Of a stretch of DNA of 5,530 bases, positions 1 through 5,530 are shown piece after piece. Source of the stretch: Lachnoclostridium sp. (GTDB lineage Bacteria; Bacillota; Clostridia; Lachnospirales; Lachnospiraceae); NCBI GenBank assembly GCA_003445895.1, contig DMCD01000235.1, positions 1-5,530 of the forward strand, read 5' to 3'. Made by a program: the position numbers and the translations under genes. Each line of letters begins with the position of its first letter. Position 1 is the first letter of the stretch. The notes beneath the pieces were generated by a model. It saw only the letters and a list, made by a program, of their open reading frames with translations. It ran no database searches and was not told the DNA's origin.

Positions 1-17
1 GAATAATCCGGTTTTTC

Positions 18-22
18 GGAGG
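18..22 (+). promoter_or_regulatory. yidD ribosome binding site
   Basis: A GGAGG core lies 7 nt before the ATG at position 30. A second ATG at 25 is only 2 nt from the core, out of frame, and stops after three codons, so this site supports position 30 as the true start. Confidence 0.85.
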
Positions 23-29
23 TCATGGA

Positions 30-242
30 ATGGTAAAGAAAATCATCATCAAGTCGATACGGGGATACCAGAAGTATATTTCCCCGCTGTCGGGACCTCA
101 CTGCAGATATGTTCCCACCTGTTCTGCGTATGCCATCGAGGCTGTGGAAAAGTATGGGACAGTCAAGGGTGGTTTTCTTGCTGCGAAAAGGATTCTCAGA
201 TGTCATCCCTTTGCAGCCGGCGGTTATGATCCGGTTCCCTAG
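30..242 (+). CDS. yidD: Membrane protein insertion efficiency factor YidD
   Basis: This encodes a 70-residue protein of the YidD (DUF37) family, small inner-face membrane-associated proteins thought to assist YidC-dependent insertion of membrane proteins. The family signature covers almost the whole sequence: an N-terminal basic, amphipathic stretch (residues 1-17), the Y-x-K-Y-I-S-P-L core (13-20), the C-R-Y-x-P-T-C-S-x-Y block (25-34) with Cys25 and Cys31, and the R-C-H-P-F/G-G-Y-D-P-V end (57-69) with Cys58. The length matches the usual 70-85 residues, so the gene looks complete. It ends 21 nt before yidC, its expected functional partner, which supports co-transcription. The family usually follows rnpA; the first six bases of the window (GAA TAA) could be the end of that gene, but this cannot be shown. 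The molecular mechanism of YidD is poorly defined even in model species. Confidence 0.95.
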   Translation: MVKKIIIKSIRGYQKYISPLSGPHCRYVPTCSAYAIEAVEKYGTVKGGFLAAKRILRCHPFAAGGYDPVP

Positions 243-259
243 TACCTACAGGAGGTATT
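241..259 (+). promoter_or_regulatory. yidC ribosome binding site within a possible small hairpin
   Basis: AGGAGGT (250-256) is a near-perfect Shine-Dalgarno sequence 8 nt before the TTG at 264 and decides that start. Bases 241-247 (AGTACCT) can pair with 253-259 (AGGTATT) around a 5-nt loop, with six Watson-Crick pairs and one G-U, masking half of the ribosome binding site. The upstream arm overlaps the yidD stop codon (240-242), so a ribosome finishing yidD would open the hairpin. The ribosome binding site is firm; the hairpin is short and its effect is inferred. Confidence 0.6.
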
Positions 260-263
260 TTTC

Positions 264-1517
264 TTGAATTTTTTAGTTCTGACAAAAGCTGGGTCCATTC
301 TCGGACCGATTGCGACAGTATTCGGTTACATTATGGACGTGCTGTTCAAGTTTACGAGCAGCTTCAATTGTTATAATCTTGGAATCTGCATTATTCTGTT
401 TACCGTAATTACGAAGATTCTTCTGTTCCCGCTGACCATCAAGCAGCAGGAGAACACCAGGCTCATGAAACTGATGAATCCCGAGATTCAGGCGATTCAG
501 AAGAAGTACAAGGGAAAAACAGACCAGACTTCCATGGCCAGACAGAACGCGGAGATGCAGGCCGTCTATGAGAAGTATGGTTCCAATCCGACTGCAGGAT
601 GCCTTCCGCTGCTGATTCAGCTGCCGATTATCTTCGCGCTGTATCGGGTTATCTACAACATTCCTGCCTATGTACCCTCTGTCAAGACTTATTTTGAGAC
701 CGTGGCCGCACCGCTGATGAAGCAGCCTGGCTTTGATACCAAAGCGACAGCCATGGCAGAACAGTTCAAGGTTCTGAAGTTTGACGCGACAACCACCAAC
801 AGCATCATTGATCTTCTGTACAAGCTGACCAATGAGGGATGGGCAGAGCTTCAGAGCAGTTTCCCCGCGGTATTTGCTGACAGTGCCGTGCAGAATGCGG
901 TGAATATCATCCACGAGATGAATGATTTCTTCGGCATTAACCTGGCGGCAGCTCCGTTCCGCGGCTTTGCAAGCCCCAATGTGGCATGGCTTATCCCGAT
1001 CCTTGCGGGACTTACCCAGTTCCTTTCCACGAAGATGATGGATAACGGAAGCACTGACCCGGATCAGCCGGGTGCAGCCATGATGAACCAGATGATGATT
1101 ACCATGCCGCTGGTTTCCGTATTTATCTGCTTTACCCTTCCGGCCGCCATCGGTATCTACTGGGTGGTGCAGGGTGCCCTCACACTGCTGCAGCAGATGT
1201 TCGTCAACAGGCGCATGGACAAGATCGACGTCAATGAGCTGGTGGCGAAGAATGTGGAAAAGATGAACAAAAAGCGCGCAAAGAAGGGCCTTCCCGCAGC
1301 CAAGGTAACTTCCAATGCAAATGCAAGCCTCAAGAGCATTGAGCAGAAGGAAGAGAAGGAGCGCAGGGAGAGCGAAGAAAGCGCCATCAAAAAGAGCGCT
1401 GCAAAGAAGCAGATGCAGGAATCCAAGGATTTCTACGAGGGCAAGGAACCAAAGCCCGGAAGCATTGCGGCCAAGGCGAGAATGGTAAAGAACTTTAACG
1501 AAAAGAACACGAAATAA
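264..1517 (+). CDS. yidC: Membrane protein insertase YidC/Oxa1/SpoIIIJ
   Basis: This encodes a 417-residue integral membrane insertase that places proteins in the cytoplasmic membrane, alone or with SecYEG. The TTG start is chosen because of the strong ribosome binding site 8 nt upstream; the next in-frame ATG (residue 24) would cut into the first hydrophobic stretch. Reading from the N-terminus I see a hydrophobic segment (about 9-28), core TM1 (38-58), the charged cytoplasmic helical hairpin (60-108), the hallmark G-C-L-P-L-L-I-Q-L-P block leading TM2 (112-131), a long outside loop (133-237), TM3 (239-257), TM4 (277-293) and TM5 (294-313). The cytoplasmic tail (314-417) is rich in Lys and Glu, and such tails are known to contact ribosomes in some family members. 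Lys51 sits where SpoIIIJ has its groove arginine. No lipobox signal peptide is visible, unlike B. subtilis SpoIIIJ. The protein is longer than SpoIIIJ (about 260 residues) because of the loop and the tail. Confidence 0.95.
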   Translation: MNFLVLTKAGSILGPIATVFGYIMDVLFKFTSSFNCYNLGICIILFTVITKILLFPLTIKQQENTRLMKLMNPEIQAIQKKYKGKTDQTSMARQNAEMQAVYEKYGSNPTAGCLPLLIQLPIIFALYRVIYNIPAYVPSVKTYFETVAAPLMKQPGFDTKATAMAEQFKVLKFDATTTNSIIDLLYKLTNEGWAELQSSFPAVFADSAVQNAVNIIHEMNDFFGINLAAAPFRGFASPNVAWLIPILAGLTQFLSTKMMDNGSTDPDQPGAAMMNQMMITMPLVSVFICFTLPAAIGIYWVVQGALTLLQQMFVNRRMDKIDVNELVAKNVEKMNKKRAKKGLPAAKVTSNANASLKSIEQKEEKERRESEESAIKKSAAKKQMQESKDFYEGKEPKPGSIAAKARMVKNFNEKNTK

Positions 1518-1531
1518 GACGGAGGCTCAGA

Positions 1532-2662
1532 ATGGATTTTATTACAGTAACCGCGAAGACGGTGGATGAAGCTGTAAATAAAGCGCTCATCGAACTCGGC
1601 GTGCCGAGCGATAAGCTGGAATATGAAGTAATCGAAAAGGGAAGCACCGGATTTCTGGGCTTTGGCGCAAAACAGGCGGTGATCCGCGCAAAGAAGAAGG
1701 AAGGCGCAGACGACCTGGAAGCTCTGGAGGAGGAGGTCAAGGCTCCGATTCTGGAAGCAGAGAAGGAAGCCGTTCTTCCTGCAGTGGATCTGGAGAAGGC
1801 AGCCGCAGCCGCTGTTTCTGCCATAAAGGAAGAAAAGGCTGTGAAGGAAGCTCCGGCAAAAGAAGCAGCTCCGGAAAAGAGCCGTCCCCAGGCTGTGGAG
1901 GACGTCATCGATGAGAAGGAAGAAAAGCCGGAGAAGCCGAAGAGAAGACTTTCTCCCGAAGAGGCAGCGGAGATTGAAAAGACCGCAGTTGCATTTCTCA
2001 CCGAGGTGTTCGGCGCCATGAATATCGGCGAGGTGGAACTGACCAGCTCCTTCAACTTTGAGGAAAATGAGCTTTCGGTGGATATGGCCGGCGCAAACAT
2101 GGGCGTGCTGATCGGCAAGCGCGGTCAGACCCTGGATTCTCTCCAGTATCTGGTAAGCCTGGTGGTAAACCGCAGGGAGAATGACTACATCCGCATCAAG
2201 CTGGATACCGAGAATTACCGTGAGAGAAGAAAAGAGACTCTGGAGACCCTGGCAAGAAATATTGCCTACAAGGTAAAGAGAGGCAGACGCCCGGTTTCCC
2301 TGGAGCCTATGAATCCCTACGAGAGAAGAATTATTCACTCCGCGCTGCAGAACGATAAGTACGTTGTTACCCGCAGCGACGGCGAGGAACCCTATCGCCA
2401 TGTAACCATCTTCCTGAAGAAGAAGGAAAAGAGCGAGAAGGAAGCAAAGGGCGGCAGAAGAGGCGGAAAGTTCGGAAAGAACAGCTGGAATTCTGACCGC
2501 GGTTCAAAGAGAAGAGAAGGTTTACAGGAAAAGTCCGAGGCAAAGGAAGCCGTGAAGAAACTGGCGCCGGCGGCAAAGCAGGCCAAGGCCGAGGATGAAG
2601 TACCGAAGTGGAAAAAGGATTTTGAAAAGTACAGAAATTCCGTAAACCGCACCAATCAGTAA
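1532..2662 (+). CDS. jag: RNA-binding protein Jag/KhpB (EloR)
   Basis: This encodes a 376-residue Jag/KhpB protein, an RNA-binding partner of KhpA linked in streptococci to cell elongation control. Domains in order are: Jag_N (residues 1-55, with the K-G-S-x-G-F-L-G-x-G turn at 36-45); an Ala/Glu/Lys-rich, probably disordered linker (57-140); a KH-type domain (about 145-225) with the G-K-R-G loop at 195-198; and an R3H domain (about 228-297) with Arg265 and His269 spaced as R-x3-H. A basic tail follows (296-376), starting with paired Gly/Arg runs and ending in a charged helix-like segment. GGAGG at 1521-1525 lies 6 nt before the ATG. The gene starts 14 nt after yidC, the usual arrangement (spoIIIJ-jag), suggesting co-translation, and an intrinsic terminator follows 18 nt after the stop. 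The RNA targets cannot be read from sequence. The tail beyond R3H is longer than in compact homologues such as the B. subtilis protein (about 208 residues). Confidence 0.94.
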   Translation: MDFITVTAKTVDEAVNKALIELGVPSDKLEYEVIEKGSTGFLGFGAKQAVIRAKKKEGADDLEALEEEVKAPILEAEKEAVLPAVDLEKAAAAAVSAIKEEKAVKEAPAKEAAPEKSRPQAVEDVIDEKEEKPEKPKRRLSPEEAAEIEKTAVAFLTEVFGAMNIGEVELTSSFNFEENELSVDMAGANMGVLIGKRGQTLDSLQYLVSLVVNRRENDYIRIKLDTENYRERRKETLETLARNIAYKVKRGRRPVSLEPMNPYERRIIHSALQNDKYVVTRSDGEEPYRHVTIFLKKKEKSEKEAKGGRRGGKFGKNSWNSDRGSKRREGLQEKSEAKEAVKKLAPAAKQAKAEDEVPKWKKDFEKYRNSVNRTNQ

Positions 2663-2675
2663 CAGGAATGTAAAG

Positions 2676-2724
2676 AAAACCGGGGCTGCTGCATATGAGA
2701 TGATTATGCGGCAGTCCCGTTTTT
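2676..2724 (+). terminator. Rho-independent terminator between jag and mnmE
   Basis: The arms 2681-2695 and 2705-2719 form a 15-bp stem (CGGGGCTGCTGCATA against its partner) with two G-U pairs, a 9-nt loop and a GC-rich base. Five T residues follow at 2720-2724. Four A residues at 2676-2679 can pair with the T tract, so a similar but weaker signal exists on the minus strand. It starts 18 nt after the jag stop and ends 14 nt before the mnmE ATG. It may end the yidD-yidC-jag transcript, act as an attenuator for mnmE, or both. Confidence 0.85.
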
Positions 2725-2730
2725 AAAGGG
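2725..2730 (+). promoter_or_regulatory. mnmE ribosome binding site, weak and next to the terminator
   Basis: AAAGGG lies 8 nt before the mnmE ATG at 2739 and begins at the base after the terminator T tract. AGGA at 2734-2737 is a better match to the anti-Shine-Dalgarno sequence but is only 1 nt from the ATG, too close to be used normally. The site is weaker than those of yidD, yidC and jag. Confidence 0.5.
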
Positions 2731-2738
2731 CTTAGGAT

Positions 2739-4118
2739 ATGTATCAGACAGAGACAATTGCGGCTATCGCAACAGCCCTTTCCCCGGCGGGAATCGGGAT
2801 TATCCGGATTAGCGGGGAGGACGCCCTTGCTGTGGCAGACAGGGTATTTGCCGCTGCGGACGGGAAAAAGAAGCTGGCCGGACAGAAGGGTTACACCGTC
2901 CATTACGGACACATCGTGGAGGACGGGGAAGTCATCGATGAGGTGCTGGCGCTGGTGATGCGCTCACCCCACAGCTATACGACGGAAAACTCGGTGGAGT
3001 TTCAGTGTCACGGAGGTCTTCTGGTTCTTCGCCGGATCCTTTCGGCGATTCTGAGAAACGGCGCCAGGATGGCGGAGCCGGGGGAATTTACCAAACGGGC
3101 TTTTCTGGGCGGGCGTATCGATCTTTCCCAGGCAGAAGCGGTGATGGATCTGATCAATGCGAAGAATGATTATGCCAGAAAAAGCTCGGTAAGGCAGCTT
3201 TCCGGCTCTCTTTCGAAAAAAATCAAAGATTTACGTTCAAGAATAATATATGAGTCTGCATATATCGAGTCTGCCCTCGACGATCCGGAGCATATTTCCC
3301 TGGAGGGATATCCGGAACATCTGAGAGAAGTCGTAACGCCCATGGCGGAGGAGATTTCAAAGCTGGCGGATACATTTTCCAGCGGAAGGGTCCTGCGGGA
3401 AGGCATCCAGACGGTGATTCTCGGAAAGCCGAATGCGGGAAAATCCTCGCTGATGAATGTTCTTGTGGGGGAAGACCGGGCGATTGTAACCGATGTGGAG
3501 GGAACCACCCGGGATACGCTGGAGGAGCAGATTCATCTCCGGGGCATCAGCCTGAATATCATCGACACGGCCGGCATCCGCGAGACAGATAACATCGTGG
3601 AGAAAATCGGTGTGGACAAAGCCCGGAATATTGTGGACAAAGCTGACCTGATCCTGTATATTGTTGACGGATCCCGCAGGCTGGATGAAAATGATGCGGA
3701 GATTATCGATCTGATCGGGGACCGGAAGGCGATTGTGCTTCTCAATAAGTCGGACCTGACCCAGGTTCTTACTGCAGAGGAAGTGGAAAATGCTTCCGGC
3801 AGGCCGGTTCTTCCGGTATCCGCGAAGGAACAGACGGGGATTGATGCGCTGGAGGAGAAGATCGAGGAGATGTTCCTTTCCGGTGAGATTGATTTTAATG
3901 ACGAGCTGGTCATCACCAATGACCGTCACAGAACTGCGCTGGAGGCGGCAAAAGAAAGTCTTCTTCTGGTACTTCAGAGTATTGATGAGGGGATGACGGA
4001 GGACTTCTTCACCGTGGATCTGCTGAATGCCTACGAACAGCTGGGCACCATTATCGGGGAATCCATGGAGGATGACCTGGCGGATGAGATATTCAAACGG
4101 TTCTGCATGGGAAAGTAG
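2739..4118 (+). CDS. mnmE: tRNA uridine-5-carboxymethylaminomethyl modification GTPase MnmE
   Basis: This encodes a complete 459-residue MnmE (TrmE), the GTPase that with MnmG builds the 5-(carboxymethyl)aminomethyl group on U34 of tRNAs reading two-fold degenerate codons. The N-terminal tetrahydrofolate-binding, dimerising domain spans about 1-120 and opens with the typical T-I-A-A-I-A-T start, supporting the chosen ATG. It includes the E-F-x-C-H-G-G block (87-93) and P-G-E-F-T-K-R-A-F (114-122). A helical domain surrounds an inserted G domain: G1 at 229-236 (G-K-P-N-A-G-K-S), G2 T-T-R-D (256-259), G3 D-T-A-G (276-279), G4 N-K-S-D (336-339) and G5 S-A-K (361-363). Asn232 matches the potassium-coordinating asparagine (E. 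coli Asn226) and Glu288 the catalytic glutamate (E. coli Glu282). The C-terminal C-M-G-K (456-459) carries the conserved cysteine. All key residues are present. mnmG follows after 30 nt, so the two subunits are probably made from one message. Confidence 0.97.
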   Translation: MYQTETIAAIATALSPAGIGIIRISGEDALAVADRVFAAADGKKKLAGQKGYTVHYGHIVEDGEVIDEVLALVMRSPHSYTTENSVEFQCHGGLLVLRRILSAILRNGARMAEPGEFTKRAFLGGRIDLSQAEAVMDLINAKNDYARKSSVRQLSGSLSKKIKDLRSRIIYESAYIESALDDPEHISLEGYPEHLREVVTPMAEEISKLADTFSSGRVLREGIQTVILGKPNAGKSSLMNVLVGEDRAIVTDVEGTTRDTLEEQIHLRGISLNIIDTAGIRETDNIVEKIGVDKARNIVDKADLILYIVDGSRRLDENDAEIIDLIGDRKAIVLLNKSDLTQVLTAEEVENASGRPVLPVSAKEQTGIDALEEKIEEMFLSGEIDFNDELVITNDRHRTALEAAKESLLLVLQSIDEGMTEDFFTVDLLNAYEQLGTIIGESMEDDLADEIFKRFCMGK

Positions 4119-4148
4119 AACAAAGGATACAGAAGGAAAGGGCGGAAT

Positions 4149-5530
4149 ATGCCGAATCTGGAAGAATTTTATGACATCGCGGTGGTAGGAGCCGGACATG
4201 CGGGCTGCGAGGCAGCTCTGGCAGCGGCGAGACTTGGATTTCGTACCATCATATTCACTGTCAGCGTGGACAGCATCGCTCTGATGCCCTGCAATCCGAA
4301 CGTGGGAGGCAGCTCCAAGGGACATCTGGTGAGAGAGCTGGATGCCCTGGGCGGCGAAATGGGCAAAAATATCGATAAAACCTTTATTCAGTCCAAGATG
4401 CTGAATACCTCAAAGGGACCGGCGGTTCATTCTCTCCGGGCCCAGGCGGATAAAAAGGCTTACAGCCAGAGTATGCGGGAAGTACTGGAAAATACGGAGA
4501 ATCTGACGATCCGGCAGGCGGAGGTCAGTGAAATCCTGACCGAGGAGGACTGTGTCACAGGTCTTAAAACCTTTTCCGGTGCCCTGTATCACTGTCAGGC
4601 GGTGGTACTCTGCACGGGAACCTATCTGAAGGCCCGCTGTATCTACGGAGATGTGAGCAATTATACCGGACCCAACGGGCTCATGGCGGCAAATCATCTG
4701 TCCGCCTCTCTGGAGAAGATCGGCATTGAACTGACAAGGTTCAAGACGGGAACGCCGGCCCGCATTGACGGCAGAAGCATCGATTTTTCAAAGATGGCGA
4801 TTCAGCCGGGAGATGAGAGAGTGACGCCGTTTTCCTTTTCCACCGACCCCGACAGCATCCAGAAGGAGCAGGTTCCCTGCTGGCTGACCTATACCAACGA
4901 AAAGACCCACGAGATTATCCGGGCCAATATCGACCGTTCTCCCCTGTATTCCGGCGTGATTCACGGAACAGGACCGAGATACTGTCCTTCCATCGAGGAC
5001 AAGGTCATGAAGTTTCCGGAAAAGGACAGACATCAGGTGTTCATCGAGCCCGAGGGACTCTATACCAATGAGATGTATGTGGACGGAATGTCCAGCTCCA
5101 TGCCGGAGGATGTTCAGTTTGCCATGTACCGGTCGGTGCCGGGCCTGGAGAATGCCAGAATTGTGCGGAACGCCTACGCCATCGAGTATGACTGCATCAA
5201 TGCAAGGCAGCTGAAGCCGTCTCTGGAATTCAAAAAAATATCCGGTCTTTTTGCGGGAGGACAGTTTAACGGCAGTTCCGGTTATGAAGAGGCGGCGGTA
5301 CAGGGATTCATGGCGGGTGTTAATGCGGCGCGGAAAATCCAGGGAAAGGAACCGGTGGTTCTTGACAGAGGACAGGCCTATATCGGCGTGCTGATCGATG
5401 ATCTGGTCACCAAGGAAAATCTGGAACCCTACCGGATGATGACATCCCGGGCCGAATACCGGCTGCTTCTCAGGCAGGATAATGCGGATCTCAGGCTCAG
5501 TGCCATTGGCCATGAGATAGGGCTTGTCAG
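4149..5530 (+). CDS. mnmG: tRNA uridine-5-carboxymethylaminomethyl modification enzyme MnmG (partial, 3' end outside window)
   Basis: The reading frame stays open to the window edge, giving 460 complete codons and 2 bases of the next; full MnmG (GidA) is usually about 620-650 residues, so the C-terminal MnmE-binding region is missing from view. MnmG is the FAD- and NADH-dependent partner of MnmE in wobble-uridine modification. Visible features are the N-terminal FAD-binding G-A-G-H-A-G (14-19), P-C-N-P-N-V-G-G (47-54) with Cys48 (E. coli Cys47), K-T-G-T-P-A-R in the middle, [10 protein letters not shown] (276-285) with catalytic Cys279 (E. coli Cys277), the second FAD motif [11 protein letters not shown] (373-383), and [15 protein letters not shown] (433-447). 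The ATG at 4149 is preceded by AAGGAAAGG (4133-4141) and gives the standard short N-terminus before the FAD motif. No frameshift or missing key residue is seen. The 30-nt gap from mnmE has no hairpin, supporting an operon. Confidence 0.97.
   Translation, partial: MPNLEEFYDIAVVGAGHAGCEAALAAARLGFRTIIFTVSVDSIALMPCNPNVGGSSKGHLVRELDALGGEMGKNIDKTFIQSKMLNTSKGPAVHSLRAQADKKAYSQSMREVLENTENLTIRQAEVSEILTEEDCVTGLKTFSGALYHCQAVVLCTGTYLKARCIYGDVSNYTGPNGLMAANHLSASLEKIGIELTRFKTGTPARIDGRSIDFSKMAIQPGDERVTPFSFSTDPDSIQKEQVPCWLTYTNEKTHEIIRANIDRSPLYSGVIHGTGPRYCPSIEDKVMKFPEKDRHQVFIEPEGLYTNEMYVDGMSSSMPEDVQFAMYRSVPGLENARIVRNAYAIEYDCINARQLKPSLEFKKISGLFAGGQFNGSSGYEEAAVQGFMAGVNAARKIQGKEPVVLDRGQAYIGVLIDDLVTKENLEPYRMMTSRAEYRLLLRQDNADLRLSAIGHEIGLV

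Noticed and set aside
1..6. GAA TAA as the last codon and stop of an upstream gene, possibly rnpA
   Set aside because: Synteny makes it plausible, but six bases cannot identify a gene, and another frame is also open to the window edge.
25..36. ATG at 25 as an alternative yidD start
   Set aside because: It is out of frame with yidD, too close to the ribosome binding site and stops after three codons.
1433..2401. Long minus-strand open frame (322 codons) opposite yidC and jag
   Set aside because: It lies opposite two well-recognised plus-strand genes, its translation shows no family motif and is rich in Leu, Cys and Ser as expected from the reverse complement of Lys/Glu-rich coding sequence, and it has no convincing start region.
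3205..3265. AT-rich patch in mnmE as an internal promoter
   Set aside because: TTTACG and TAATAT-like elements are present but their spacing (8 nt) does not suit a sigma-A promoter.
3357..4325. Minus-strand open frame (322 codons) opposite mnmE and the start of mnmG
   Set aside because: It is antisense to conserved, fully recognised coding sequence and spans two genes and their gap; no recognisable domain.
4788..5513. Minus-strand open frame (241 codons) opposite mnmG
   Set aside because: mnmG reads through on the plus strand with all expected motifs; the reverse frame has no recognisable features.
1..5530. A hidden novel system such as defence, toxin-antitoxin, mobile element or riboswitch
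   Set aside because: Every gene belongs to a well-known conserved family in its usual order, gaps are 14-76 nt, and no repeats, integrase-like genes or structured leader other than the terminator were seen.

Overview
This window holds five co-directional plus-strand genes of the bacterial rnpA-yidD-yidC-jag-mnmE-mnmG locus, which in many Firmicutes lies near the replication origin. Gene order, the Jag (KhpB) protein, the long lysine-rich YidC tail, AAGGAGG-type ribosome binding sites and roughly balanced base composition suggest a low-to-mid GC member of Clostridia, most likely Lachnospiraceae-like. That placement is inferred from pattern and has not been searched.

Layout: 1-29 is a short leader with a strong ribosome binding site; its first bases may be the end of an upstream gene, expected from synteny to be rnpA. 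yidD (30-242) encodes a small membrane-protein insertion factor. yidC (264-1517, TTG start) encodes the YidC/Oxa1/SpoIIIJ insertase. jag (1532-2662) encodes a Jag_N-KH-R3H RNA-binding protein. The gaps in this first group are 14-21 nt, so it looks like one transcript concerned with membrane protein biogenesis and envelope control. A strong intrinsic terminator hairpin (2676-2724) follows. mnmE (2739-4118) and mnmG (4149 to beyond the window end) then encode the two subunits of the tRNA wobble-uridine modification enzyme (MnmEG). mnmG is cut by the window edge after 460 complete codons; about a quarter of the protein is missing.

The two blocks are functionally distinct and also differ in arginine codon choice: CGG is nearly absent before the terminator and frequent after it. 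The genes themselves are ordinary housekeeping genes, complete and without frameshifts. I see no mobile element, CRISPR array, tRNA, rRNA or accessory system, and no stretch over 300 bases lacks a gene. The points worth a second look are regulatory or architectural: a terminator directly abutting the mnmE ribosome binding site with no room for a conventional promoter after it, a possible hairpin over the yidC ribosome binding site, a large extracytoplasmic insertion in YidC, and a basic C-terminal extension on Jag.
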